From the NCBI RefSeq assembly GCF_034344865.1, contig NZ_CP133774.1:2418001-2482000 (forward strand): a stretch of DNA of 64,000 nucleotides. Direction: 5' to 3'. This document shows positions 10,725 through 18,745 of this stretch, piece by piece; the stretch's first letter is position 1; each line of letters starts with the position of its first letter. Under the pieces are notes generated by a model that did not search any database, was not told the origin of the DNA, and saw only the letters and a program-made list of their open reading frames with translations. The translations under genes and the position numbers were made by a program. Source of the stretch: Pseudomonas sp. 10S4 (lineage in GTDB: Bacteria; Pseudomonadota; Gammaproteobacteria; Pseudomonadales; Pseudomonadaceae).

Positions 10725-12263
10725 CTATTGGCCACGGGTGCTAAAGCTGTGGAGTGCCTTTTCAATGCACTGCGCGGTTTTGCCGAAGGCTTGCACGGTG
10801 ATTTCCGAGAACGGCCCGCCGCCCTGATCCGCCACCACAATCATGATCACCCGGCCATTATTGACCAGTGAACGCAGCAACAGGTGTTCGCCGCCAAACT
10901 GTGAACGCAGGCCGGCAGGGAGCAGGGCCGAAAACTGGGCATTGTTGTCCGGCGTCAGGCGTACCTGGGCTTGCTGCGAGAGCAAGCGTTGCAGCACGTT
11001 GCTTTGGCTAACCGCAAAATTCAGCCCGGCGGCTTCTTTCGCCAGCCCGGCCGTTTGATGCACCCGCAGATTGGCGTGGGTGCGGTCGGCCATCAGGATC
11101 ATCACCCGACGCATGCCGCAGGCCACCAGTGCATCCCGCGCCGAGGTGGTCAGGTGCATTGCATTGGTAAAACGGCTCGGCTCCACCAACAGTTCGGCAC
11201 ATTGTTTGCGCCACTTTGTCAGATCTTCGGTGGTCGGTGCCGGGGCCGGCAGCAAACCCGCGTGAATGTGATTCATGCCCCACGGCCACAGTAGCGAAAC
11301 CGCCGGGTGCCAGAGGTCCGGCATGGCGTGATGTCGGGCGCTGTTGGCGGCCTGTTGGTGCAATTGCTGTTGCACTTCATCCATCGAGATTTGCAGGTAA
11401 AGGCTGGTCAGGAACTGCCAGCGTTCACTGTGCGGACTGTCCCAGGCCTGTTGCGCCGACAGCGCCAGACCGTTGGCCAACAGCACGGTGTTAGCCGGTT
11501 GGTTGAGCCAGCGGCGCAGGGTTGGATCGTCGTCGAGGCGGTTTTGCTGACGCAACGGATGATCGCTGTCCCGGGCGATGCGCAGGACTTTCACCAGTTC
11601 CCGTTGCTCGTTGAGCAGCAGGCGATAGCCCTGTTGCACCCAGATCGGCAGGCGCCAGATATCCACCAGCGCCAGACAGATCTCCAGCAGGCGCACGCCG
11701 AACAATTGCTTTTCGACTTTGCGAGCCGACTCACCTTTATGGATGACTCGCAGTTCCCATTCTTCGAGCAACTGTGGATGGGTCAGCGCCATCGGCCACA
11801 GCGGCGAGAGAAACAGCAGGCTGCCCCAATGAATGTCCTGCCACAGCCGCGCCAGGCGACTGGCGAAAAAACCGTTGGCCTGTTGGGTCGCGTGCTGGCT
11901 GATCAGTTGCAATTGGCGCAGGGCCACCGGGATCTCGGCCTGAGGTACGGCGGGCAGGCGAGCGAGCAACTCTTCGGCACGTTTCAAACCGAGGCGGCTG
12001 AGCGCCACTTCAAGGTTTTCCGCTGGCTCGCTCATGCTGCCGTGGGTGTGGCGGTTGGCTTCGCGAATCACGCTCAAGGCCAGGGCCGGGCTGTCCTGGA
12101 TCCGCTCGGCGATGTCGCGCAATGAGCTGCGACTATCGCGAATGGCTTTGCAGACCCGGTCATGACTCTCTTGCGGAACCGGCAGGCGCACTCCATCGAG
12201 AAGCTTGACCCAGCCTTCAAGAGTGGTCGGTTTTGGGGTTGGAACGTTCGTTTCGTTAGCCAT
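10725..12263 (-). CDS. HDOD domain protein
   Basis: A 512-residue protein. The N-terminal half (about 10-220) carries an HDOD-type domain (VRLPVPQESHDRVCKAI, SPALALSVIREANR, ENLEVALSRLGLKRAEELL). HDOD domains are catalytically inactive relatives of HD phosphohydrolases used in signalling. The C-terminal half is less defined; a GAF-like sensory fold is possible (RVMILMADRTHANLRVHQTAGL). It is divergent from motA, sharing the gap that holds the motAB promoter, and lies 41 bases upstream of rhdA. A link to motility or c-di-GMP signalling is inferred from context only. Confidence 0.8.
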   Translation of the reverse strand: MANETNVPTPKPTTLEGWVKLLDGVRLPVPQESHDRVCKAIRDSRSSLRDIAERIQDSPALALSVIREANRHTHGSMSEPAENLEVALSRLGLKRAEELLARLPAVPQAEIPVALRQLQLISQHATQQANGFFASRLARLWQDIHWGSLLFLSPLWPMALTHPQLLEEWELRVIHKGESARKVEKQLFGVRLLEICLALVDIWRLPIWVQQGYRLLLNEQRELVKVLRIARDSDHPLRQQNRLDDDPTLRRWLNQPANTVLLANGLALSAQQAWDSPHSERWQFLTSLYLQISMDEVQQQLHQQAANSARHHAMPDLWHPAVSLLWPWGMNHIHAGLLPAPAPTTEDLTKWRKQCAELLVEPSRFTNAMHLTTSARDALVACGMRRVMILMADRTHANLRVHQTAGLAKEAAGLNFAVSQSNVLQRLLSQQAQVRLTPDNNAQFSALLPAGLRSQFGGEHLLLRSLVNNGRVIMIVVADQGGGPFSEITVQAFGKTAQCIEKALHSFSTRGQ

Positions 12264-12334
12264 GGCTGGACGGGATCATCATTGGCGGTAAACACGCCCG
12301 GCGCGGGCTAAATTGGCTTTTCGCCTGAACTGGC

Positions 12335-12361
12335 TATAGTCTGGCGCAGTTTTGCCGATAA
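12335..12361 (+). promoter_or_regulatory. FliA (sigma-28) promoter for motAB
   Basis: TATAGTCT, an 11-base spacer, then a perfect GCCGATAA at 12354-12361, matching the flagellar sigma-28 pattern TAAAGTTT-N11-GCCGATAA. Transcription would begin about 60 bases before the motA ATG. This fits motAB as a late flagellar gene pair. Confidence 0.75.
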
Positions 12362-12429
12362 GTAGAAGAAGAGATTTTTTAACTTCCGAATATGACCTTG
12401 AACCCGACTCAGTAAGTACTCTCCTACCT

Positions 12430-13281
12430 ATGGCTAAAATTATCGGCATCATCGTCGTATTCGCGAGCGTGCTCGGCGGATACGTGCTTTCCCACGGCAA
12501 GATTGCCGCCCTGATCCAGCCTTTCGAGGTGATGATTATCGGTGGTGCGGCCCTTGGCGCATTCCTGCAGGCCAACCCCGGTTACATGACCCTGCACGTG
12601 CTCAAGAAATCCTTGGGCATGTTCAGTTCGCGCTTCAGCCACACCTTCTACCTTGAAGTGCTGGGCCTGATCTACGAGATCCTCAACAAGAGCCGCCGCG
12701 AAGGCATGATGGCCATCGAAGGCGACATTGAAGATGCCTCTGCCAGCCCGATCTTCGCCAAGTACCCGGCGGTACTGAAAGACGAACGCATGACCGCGTT
12801 TATCTGCGACTACTTGCGCATCATGTCGTCCGGCAACATGGCTCCCCATGAGCTTGAAGGCCTGTTCGACATGGAGCTCTACAGCCTTAAAGAAGACCTG
12901 GAACACCCATCCCACGCGGTAAACGGCATTGCCGACGCCATGCCGGGTTTCGGTATCGTTGCGGCGGTACTCGGTATCGTGGTGACCATGGCTTCCCTGG
13001 GCGAAGGCGACCAGAAAGCCATCGGCATGCACGTTGGTGCGGCGCTGGTCGGTACCTTCTTCGGTATTCTCGCGGCTTACGGCTTCTTCGGCCCGCTGGC
13101 TCACTCCCTGGCTCACGACGCCAAGGAAGAACTGAACGTCTACGAAGCCATCAAGGCATCCTTGGTCGCTTCGGCTTCCGGCATGCCGCCATCGCTGGCG
13201 GTGGAGTTCGGTCGCAAGGTTCTGTACCCGGCGCACCGTCCTAGCTTTGCCGAGCTGGAACAAGCCGTTCGCGGTCGCTAA
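12430..13281 (+). CDS. motA: flagellar motor stator protein MotA
   Basis: A 283-residue MotA with four membrane segments: an N-terminal pair (about 1-50) and a second pair (about 170-225) containing the conserved prolines in MPGFGIVAAVLGIV. The large cytoplasmic loop between them contacts FliG. With MotB it forms the H+-driven stator. The frame is open from 12352, but the ATG at 12430 (MAKIIGIIVVFASV) is the family start. It is separated from motB by 3 bases and driven by the sigma-28-type promoter upstream. Pseudomonads often have a second stator (MotCD) elsewhere. Confidence 0.96.
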   Translation: MAKIIGIIVVFASVLGGYVLSHGKIAALIQPFEVMIIGGAALGAFLQANPGYMTLHVLKKSLGMFSSRFSHTFYLEVLGLIYEILNKSRREGMMAIEGDIEDASASPIFAKYPAVLKDERMTAFICDYLRIMSSGNMAPHELEGLFDMELYSLKEDLEHPSHAVNGIADAMPGFGIVAAVLGIVVTMASLGEGDQKAIGMHVGAALVGTFFGILAAYGFFGPLAHSLAHDAKEELNVYEAIKASLVASASGMPPSLAVEFGRKVLYPAHRPSFAELEQAVRGR

Positions 13282-13284
13282 GCC

Positions 13285-14334
13285 ATGGAAAATAATCAGC
13301 CGATTATCATCAAGCGCGTCAAGCGCATTGCTGGCGGGCATCACGGGGGCGCTTGGAAAATCGCCTTCGCTGACTTCGCGACGGCGATGATGGCGTTCTT
13401 CCTGGTGTTGTGGCTGCTGTCCACTGCCACGCCGGAACAGAAGATCGCCATTGCCGGTTACTTCAAAGACCCGGTCGGCTTCTCCGAAAGCGGCACGCCG
13501 TACATCATCGATTTGGGCGGCACACCGACCCTGGCGCCGGAGAACACCCTCAACCCTGAGGTGAAATCCCAGCCGCAGCCGGACAAGGTGACGGTCGATA
13601 CCGACCAGGTCGAAGGCATGGCCGAACAGGTCGAGAAAGAACGCCTGGAATTGCTGCTGCAAGAACTGCAGAACAAGGTCGAAGAGAACCCGCAGTTGCA
13701 GAAGTTCAAGGACCAGATCCTGTTCGAGATCACCCCGAACGGCTTGCGCATCCAGATCATGGACGCGGATAACCGGCCGATGTTCGACTCAGGTTCGGCT
13801 CGTCTGAAACCGTACTTCGAAGACATCCTGCTGGCCATGGCCGATACCATCAAAGCGGTGCCGAACAAGATCAGCATCAGCGGTCACACCGACGCCAAGC
13901 CGTACTCCGGCACTGGTGATTTCGGTAACTGGGAATTGTCGGCCAACCGTGCCAACGCCGCTCGCCGTGCGCTGGTTGCCGGTAGCTATCCGGATTCGCA
14001 AGTTGCACGTGTCGTCGGTTATGCCTCGTCGGCGTTGTTCGACCGGGAGCACCCGTTCAACCCGGTCAACCGTCGTATCGACATCGTTGTACTGACGAAG
14101 AAGGCTCAGGCCGCGATCGAAGGTTCACAAGGTGCCGAACCAGCGCCGACACCAGGGCAGGGCGCTCCGGGTGAAGCACCGCCGGCACCGGCCACACCGG
14201 TCGATCCGAATGCTGTGCCTGCGGACAAGCAACCGGTACCGGCTCATGAACTTCGTGAGCGTTTGAACCTGTTTGAAGATCCGGCGCCGAAGCCGGGTGA
14301 TCCGGCCAAACCGGCGGAACCGCCCAAGCAGTGA
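13285..14334 (+). CDS. motB: flagellar motor stator protein MotB
   Basis: A 349-residue MotB. The single membrane segment begins FADFATAMMAFFLVLWLL, with the proton-carrying Asp30. A plug/linker follows, and an OmpA-like peptidoglycan-binding domain occupies about residues 150-275 (SGHTDAKPY, NWELSANRANAARR). The C-terminal 60 residues are Pro/Ala-rich and low in complexity. It is the second gene of motAB. Confidence 0.96.
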   Translation: MENNQPIIIKRVKRIAGGHHGGAWKIAFADFATAMMAFFLVLWLLSTATPEQKIAIAGYFKDPVGFSESGTPYIIDLGGTPTLAPENTLNPEVKSQPQPDKVTVDTDQVEGMAEQVEKERLELLLQELQNKVEENPQLQKFKDQILFEITPNGLRIQIMDADNRPMFDSGSARLKPYFEDILLAMADTIKAVPNKISISGHTDAKPYSGTGDFGNWELSANRANAARRALVAGSYPDSQVARVVGYASSALFDREHPFNPVNRRIDIVVLTKKAQAAIEGSQGAEPAPTPGQGAPGEAPPAPATPVDPNAVPADKQPVPAHELRERLNLFEDPAPKPGDPAKPAEPPKQ

Positions 14335-14347
14335 CCCACAACAATCA

Positions 14348-14374
14348 AGCCGACAGAGATGTCGGCTTTTTTGT
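14348..14374 (+). terminator. motAB terminator
   Basis: AGCCGACA-GAGA-TGTCGGCT followed by six T, starting about 14 bases after the motB stop. Confidence 0.85.
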
Positions 14375-14404
14375 GCTGCTTTCATTTTCAGCGTGGGCAC
14401 GGTC

Positions 14405-14509
14405 CCTGTAGGAGCGAGGCTTGCCCGCGAAGGCGGCTTGGTAGCCGACCTGTCTTTTGCAGATGTACATCGATCAATTGTGGGAGCGAGCTTGCTCGCG
14501 ATGGCGGCC
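14405..14509. repeat. two REP copies in the same orientation
   Basis: CTGTAGGAGCGAGGCTTGCC (14405-14436) and TTGTGGGAGCGAGCTTGCTC (14478-14509) are both GTGGGAGCGAGC-family REPs. They lie in direct rather than inverted arrangement, unlike the paired elements elsewhere in the window. Confidence 0.75.
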
Positions 14510-14567
14510 TTCGAGTCGATCTATTTTTGGATGGTGTACATATCCGTTTCTGCGGTAACGGCTGCCT

Positions 14568-14818
14568 AAGGTTCCGCCCTTACGGCGGGCTACTTGGAAA
14601 AGCGCCAAGTAACCAAGCGCTTTTGCCCCTTTCGTTCGGTGCCTCGCCCAGGCTCGGCATGCCCTCGCTCCGGTCCTGCTCCGTGGGCCCGCCGCCATCG
14701 GCCATCCATGGCCGGGGGCGGCTAACCCGGCATCCATGCCGGGTTGCCCACTGCGCAGAACCTCCACTCGGCCTCTCGAGGGGGCGAACACCGCAACAGC
14801 ACCGCGAGGCGGCCTGAT
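14568..14818. repeat. long GC-rich intergenic repeat (not a gene)
   Basis: A roughly 250-base segment beginning CCGCCCTTACGGCGGGC and running to the GGCGGCCTGATAGCCGACC end. It holds several small inverted repeats (for example ACCCGGCATCCATGCCGGGT). It can be read as ORFs on both strands, but with no plausible ribosome-binding sites and no protein-like pattern. I recognise the style as a long dispersed intergenic repeat family of fluorescent pseudomonads, but this copy number and identity need a genome-wide comparison. Confidence 0.55.
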
Positions 14819-14951
14819 AGCCGACCTGATTGTCAGGTGGGTCGCGTTTTCCTGTTGGAAGCGGTTTGCTGGTGAGATTAGTAGTTGTAGGCGCGATCTG
14901 AAATTTCTTGCCGGGGCTGGACGCTGGAAAAAGCAGAGCCCTGAAACCAGA

Positions 14952-14979
14952 AAGCCGCGAGATGATCGCGGCTTTTTTG
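14952..14979 (+). terminator. orphan intrinsic terminator
   Basis: AAGCCGCGA-GATGA-TCGCGGCTT followed by T-rich sequence on the plus strand. No plus-strand gene ends nearby (motB stops 600 bases earlier and has its own terminator). On the minus strand it could weakly serve rsgA. Confidence 0.7.
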
Positions 14980-14991
14980 GAGCACTTAAAC

Positions 14992-15084
14992 CCTGTGGGA
15001 GCGGGCTTGCTCGCGAAGGGGCCATCAGCTTCAACATCAATGTTGACTGACATACCGCTTTCGCGAGCAAGCCCGCCCCCACAG
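14992..15084. repeat. REPIN, GTGGGAGCGGGC variant
   Basis: An inverted pair: CTGTGGGAGCGGGCTTGCTC at the left and its complement GAGCAAGCCCGCCCCCACAG at the right, with a 50-base middle part. It lies just downstream of rsgA. Confidence 0.85.
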
Positions 15085-15097
15085 GTTTCGTGCCGGT

Positions 15098-16129
15098 CTA
15101 GTAACTAGTCTCCGGCAAACTCGCGATGATCGAGCGATAGCTATTCATCCGCTGCTGCTGCACACGCCCATCTTCCAACGCCTTGAGCAGCGCGCAACCC
15201 GGTTCGCGGTCGTGCTTGCAGTCGCGGAAGCGGCAGGTGCCGATCAAGTCGTTGAACTCGATGAAACCGGCTTCGACGTCGGCACGGCTGACGTGGCCGA
15301 GGCCGAATTCACGGATGCCCGGGGAGTCGATCAACTCACCGCCGCCGGGGAAGTGGAACAATCGCGCAGTGGTGGTGGTGTGAGTGCCTTGGCCGGACAG
15401 CTCGGACAACGGGCCGACGCGGGTTTCGACTTCCGGCAGCAGGCTGTTGACTAGCGACGACTTGCCGACGCCGGACTGGCCGACGAATACGCTGATGCGC
15501 CCGTCCAGTTGCTCCTGCAATTGCTCCATGCCGTTGCCGTGGTGGGCCGACACTTCCAGCACCGGGTAACCGAGCGTGCGGTAAACCGCCAGCAAGGCAT
15601 TCAGCGCTGGGGCGTTCTGCTCGTCGATCAGGTCGAACTTGTTGAGCAGCAGCAGTGGACGAATCCCGGCGTGCTCAGCAGCGACCAGATAACGGTCGAT
15701 CAGGTTGGCGTGGGGCTCAGGCAGCGGGGCGAAGACAATGACGATCATGTCGACGTTGGCCGCAACCGGCTTGAGCTGACCACGGCTGTCCGGGCGGCAG
15801 AGTTCGGTTTTACGCGGCAGTTGCGCCACGATCACCCCGATGCCCTGGTTGCCGGCACGCCAGACCACCTGATCGCCGGTCACCAGCGCCGGCAGGTTGG
15901 CACGCAAGTGACAGCGGAACACTTGGCCGGCCAGCTCACCGTCGAGCGCTTCGACTTCGACCTGCACACCGAAGTGCGCGATCACCAGGCCCGTCTGTTC
16001 CGGACCCAGGTCGCCGCCCTCAAGTGCCTCGACAGCCGAGGACTCGCGTTTGGCGGCGCGGGCAGCGCGTTCGCCCTGAATCTTTTCGATGCGCCAGTTT
16101 TGACGACGATTGAGTTGGCGTTTGGCCAT
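15098..16129 (-). CDS. rsgA: small ribosomal subunit biogenesis GTPase RsgA
   Basis: A 343-residue RsgA (YjeQ) that acts in late 30S maturation. It has the circularly permuted GTPase order: G4 LLNKFDL (about 162) precedes G1 GQSGVGKSS (about 215), and then G3 DSPGIREFG. An OB fold lies at the N-terminus and a zinc knuckle near the C-terminus ([14 protein letters not shown]). It starts with [17 protein letters not shown], a basic RNA-binding tail. It is divergent from orn across a 107-base gap, the usual Pseudomonas arrangement. Confidence 0.95.
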   Translation of the reverse strand: MAKRQLNRRQNWRIEKIQGERAARAAKRESSAVEALEGGDLGPEQTGLVIAHFGVQVEVEALDGELAGQVFRCHLRANLPALVTGDQVVWRAGNQGIGVIVAQLPRKTELCRPDSRGQLKPVAANVDMIVIVFAPLPEPHANLIDRYLVAAEHAGIRPLLLLNKFDLIDEQNAPALNALLAVYRTLGYPVLEVSAHHGNGMEQLQEQLDGRISVFVGQSGVGKSSLVNSLLPEVETRVGPLSELSGQGTHTTTTARLFHFPGGGELIDSPGIREFGLGHVSRADVEAGFIEFNDLIGTCRFRDCKHDREPGCALLKALEDGRVQQQRMNSYRSIIASLPETSY

Positions 16130-16236
16130 GGGTGTTCCGTATCAAGAATGCAGCGATTAGGTAAAACGGCCGCGAGTTTAGCACGCCCGGCCGGTTGCCT
16201 AGGCTAAACTGCGCAGCATTGCCTAGGAGCCGACAC

Positions 16237-16778
16237 ATGCAAAACCCGCAGAATCTGATCTGGATCGACCTGGAAATGACCGGTCTGAACCCTGATACCG
16301 ACGTTATCATCGAGATGGCGACCATTGTCACCGACAGTGATCTGAACACTTTGGCCGAAGGCCCGGTGATCGCCATCCACCACAGCGACGCGATCCTCGC
16401 CGGCATGGACGAGTGGAACACCCGTCAACACGGCGGCTCGGGCCTGACCCAACGGGTTCGCGATAGCCGCATCAGCTGGCCGAAGCCGAAGCCGAAACCA
16501 TCGTCTTCCTGGAAAAATGGGTACCAAAGGGCAAGTCGCCGATCTGTGGCAACAGCATCTGCCAGGACCGTCGCTTCCTTTATACGCACATGAAATCTCT
16601 GGAAAGCTACTTCCACTACCGCAACCTCGACGTGTCGACGCTCAAAGAGCTGGCCGCACGCTGGGCGCCGGACGTGCGTGACAGCTTCAAAAAAGGCAGC
16701 ACTCACTTGGCGCTGGACGATATCCGCGAATCGATTGCCGAGTTGCAGCACTACCGTAAGCATTTCATCAAGTTCTGA
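16237..16778 (+). pseudogene. orn: oligoribonuclease Orn, interrupted by a one-base frameshift
   Basis: The 3'-to-5' exonuclease that clears 2-5-nt RNA and pGpG from c-di-GMP breakdown. The start [17 protein letters not shown] has the DEDDh Asp/Glu pair. After QRVRDSRIS (near 16476) the frame shifts, and the rest ([15 protein letters not shown] to the C-terminus HYRKHFIKF, with [14 protein letters not shown] and the [10 protein letters not shown] motif) continues in another frame. The span is 542 bases; adding one C (ATCAGC-CTGGCC) gives 543, exactly 180 codons plus stop, the normal Orn length. Because Orn is important for growth in pseudomonads, a consensus error is at least as likely as a true mutation. 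Confidence 0.85.
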
Positions 16779-16791
16779 TGTGGCGGCGTCT

Positions 16792-16912
16792 TGTGGCGAG
16801 GGGGCTTGCCCCCGTTCGGCTGCGAAGCAGTCGTAAACCTGTGCATGCGGTATGACTGACGGGATGCAGGGGAGCGCTTCGCACTCCAACGGGGGCAACC
16901 CCCTCGCCACAG
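16792..16912. repeat. REPIN, TGTGGCGAGGGG family
   Basis: TGTGGCGAGGGGGCTTGCCC at the left and its near-complement ending CCCTCGCCACA at the right. Between orn and the TRIC-type channel gene. Confidence 0.85.
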
Positions 16913-16985
16913 GCTTTCTGATTGCCCTCTTTTGGTGCCGCCACGAAATGGCTAGACTGCGCGCCCTCCTGCCAGGACCGCCACC

Positions 16986-17597
16986 ATGTTGCTGATGCTC
17001 TACCTGATCGCCATTACCGCCGAAGCCATGACCGGTGCCTTGTCTGCCGGCCGTCGCGGCATGGACTGGTTTGGCGTGGTGCTGATCGCATGCGTCACGG
17101 CGTTGGGCGGCGGTTCTGTGCGTGACGTGCTGCTCGGTCACTACCCGCTGACGTGGGTCAAACACCCGGAATACCTGGTGCTGACCTCGGTCGCGGCGAT
17201 GTTCACCGTCTTCACCGCCCGCTGGATGCGTCACCTGCGCTCGCTGTTTCTGGTGCTCGACGCCGTGGGTTTGGTCGCGTTCACGCTGATCGGCTGCATG
17301 ACGGCGCTGGAAATGGGCCACGGCATGCTGGTGGCGTCGGTCAGCGGCGTGATCACCGGGGTTTTCGGCGGCATCCTGCGGGACATCTTCTGCAACGACA
17401 TTCCGCTGATCTTCCGCCGCGAACTCTACGCCAGCGTCTCGTTTGCGGCGGCGTGGTGCTACATGCTTTGCATCTACTTGGAATTACCAGGTGAACAGGC
17501 AATTTTGATCACGCTGTTTGGTGGTTTTCTGCTGCGCTTGCTGGCGATTCGGTTTCACTGGGAAATGCCGAAGTTCGTCTACAACGACGAAGCCTGA
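16986..17597 (+). CDS. TRIC-type cation channel family membrane protein (UPF0126)
   Basis: A 203-residue protein with about seven membrane segments arranged as two similar halves. Each half carries a glycine-rich turn (ALGGGSVRDVLLG and GVFGGILRDIFCND), the hallmark of the bacterial UPF0126/trimeric intracellular cation (TRIC) channel family. It would sit in the inner membrane and conduct monovalent cations, but the physiological role in bacteria is unclear. ATG start after GGACCGCC. It converges on queG, 20 bases away. Confidence 0.85.
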   Translation: MLLMLYLIAITAEAMTGALSAGRRGMDWFGVVLIACVTALGGGSVRDVLLGHYPLTWVKHPEYLVLTSVAAMFTVFTARWMRHLRSLFLVLDAVGLVAFTLIGCMTALEMGHGMLVASVSGVITGVFGGILRDIFCNDIPLIFRRELYASVSFAAAWCYMLCIYLELPGEQAILITLFGGFLLRLLAIRFHWEMPKFVYNDEA

Positions 17598-17617
17598 TCT
17601 ACACACGGTTCCGCGTC

Positions 17618-18682
17618 CTACGCCAGTCCGTGTTGTTTCAGGGCCCACTCGACATGCTCACGCACCAGTTCTGACGGGTAATCCCTGCGCGCCTTCAACG
17701 CTTCCAGCACTGGAATACTCGACGGCGCATTCCCCAGGCCGACCGCCAGATTTCGCAACCAACGCTCATAACCGGCCCGGCGTAACGGCGAACCCTCGGT
17801 ACTGTTGAGAAACCGTTCCTCATCCCACATGAACAGTTCGGCCAGTTCTGCGTTGTCCAGGTTGTGCCGTGGCTTGAAGTCGCTTTCGCCGGACGGACGG
17901 GCGAAGCGGTTCCACGGGCAAACGATCTGGCAGTCGTCGCAGCCGAACACCCGATTGCCGATCAGCGGTCGCAAGTCTTCCGGGATCGCGCTCTTCAGTT
18001 CGATGGTCAGGTAGGAAATGCAGCGCCGGGCATCCAGCACATACGGGCCGACGAAGGCGTTGGTCGGGCAGATGTCCAGGCACGCGGTGCAGCTGCCGCA
18101 ATGTTCGGTAGCGTGGGGCGGGTCTTCCGGCAGTGGCAGGTCGACGAACAGTTCGCTGAGAAAGAAATAACTGCCGGCCTTTCGATTCAAGACCAGGGTG
18201 TTTTTGCCGATCCAGCCAAGGCCAGCCTTCTCGGCGATGGCTTTTTCCAGCACCGGGGCGCTGTCGACGAAGGCGCGGTAACCGAACGGGCCGATCACGG
18301 CCTGAATTTTTTCTGCCAGTTGTTGCACGCGTTTACGGATCAATTTGTGGTAATCGCGGCCCAAGGCATAACGCGATACGTAGGCTTTTTCCGGTTGGGC
18401 CAGTAATTGCGCCATTTGCGTGTCGCCGGGCAGGTAGTCCATGCGCAGGGACACTACACGCAACGTGCCGGGCACCAGTTCTTCCGGGTGCGAGCGTTTG
18501 CTGCCGTGGGCGCCCATGTATTCCATTTCGCCGTGGTAGCCGGCTTCGAGCCAGCGCTCCAGGTGCTGCTCATGCTCGGCCAGGTCCAGGCCGCTGATGC
18601 CGACTTGCTGAAAGCCCAGCTCGCGGCCCCAGTCCTTGATGGATTGGGCCAGGGCGGGGAGGTCTGTAGTAATAGCGGGCAT
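17618..18682 (-). CDS. queG: epoxyqueuosine reductase
   Basis: A 354-residue QueG, the cobalamin and [4Fe-4S] enzyme that reduces epoxyqueuosine to queuosine in tRNA. Two ferredoxin-like clusters are visible: CGSCTACLDICP and CDDCQIVCPWNRF. The C-terminal HEAT-like part follows. I chose the ATG at 18682 (MPAITTDLPALAQSI); the frame stays open to 18754, but that would overlap the start of divergent nnrD. Its stop converges with the TRIC-type gene. Confidence 0.93.
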   Translation of the reverse strand: MPAITTDLPALAQSIKDWGRELGFQQVGISGLDLAEHEQHLERWLEAGYHGEMEYMGAHGSKRSHPEELVPGTLRVVSLRMDYLPGDTQMAQLLAQPEKAYVSRYALGRDYHKLIRKRVQQLAEKIQAVIGPFGYRAFVDSAPVLEKAIAEKAGLGWIGKNTLVLNRKAGSYFFLSELFVDLPLPEDPPHATEHCGSCTACLDICPTNAFVGPYVLDARRCISYLTIELKSAIPEDLRPLIGNRVFGCDDCQIVCPWNRFARPSGESDFKPRHNLDNAELAELFMWDEERFLNSTEGSPLRRAGYERWLRNLAVGLGNAPSSIPVLEALKARRDYPSELVREHVEWALKQHGLA

Positions 18683-18745
18683 GAGGCGAGAGAAACCGGA
18701 GCTGAGATGCGTATAATTCTGCCAGACATCGGAGCCCGAAGACGC

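Larger units (their letters stand above)
14335..15097. other. 763-base gene-free gap between motB and rsgA
   Basis: Contains, in order, the motAB terminator, two direct REPs, the long GC-rich repeat, a non-repetitive stretch (about 14820-14950), an orphan terminator and a REPIN. ORFs drawn through it run across these repeats in several frames and have no believable start, so I call no gene. Confidence 0.7.

Noticed and set aside
12313..12340. TTGGCT-N16-TATAGT as a sigma-70 promoter for motA
   Set aside because: The same bases form the -35 side of a better FliA promoter ending in GCCGATAA.
12345..12358. TGGCGCAGTTTTGC resembling a sigma-54 -24/-12 site before motA
   Set aside because: The GG-GC spacing is one base too short; the overlapping sigma-28 match is far better.
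14359..14817. 152-codon frame between motB and rsgA
   Set aside because: Crosses two REPs and the long repeat; no ribosome-binding site or protein-like pattern.
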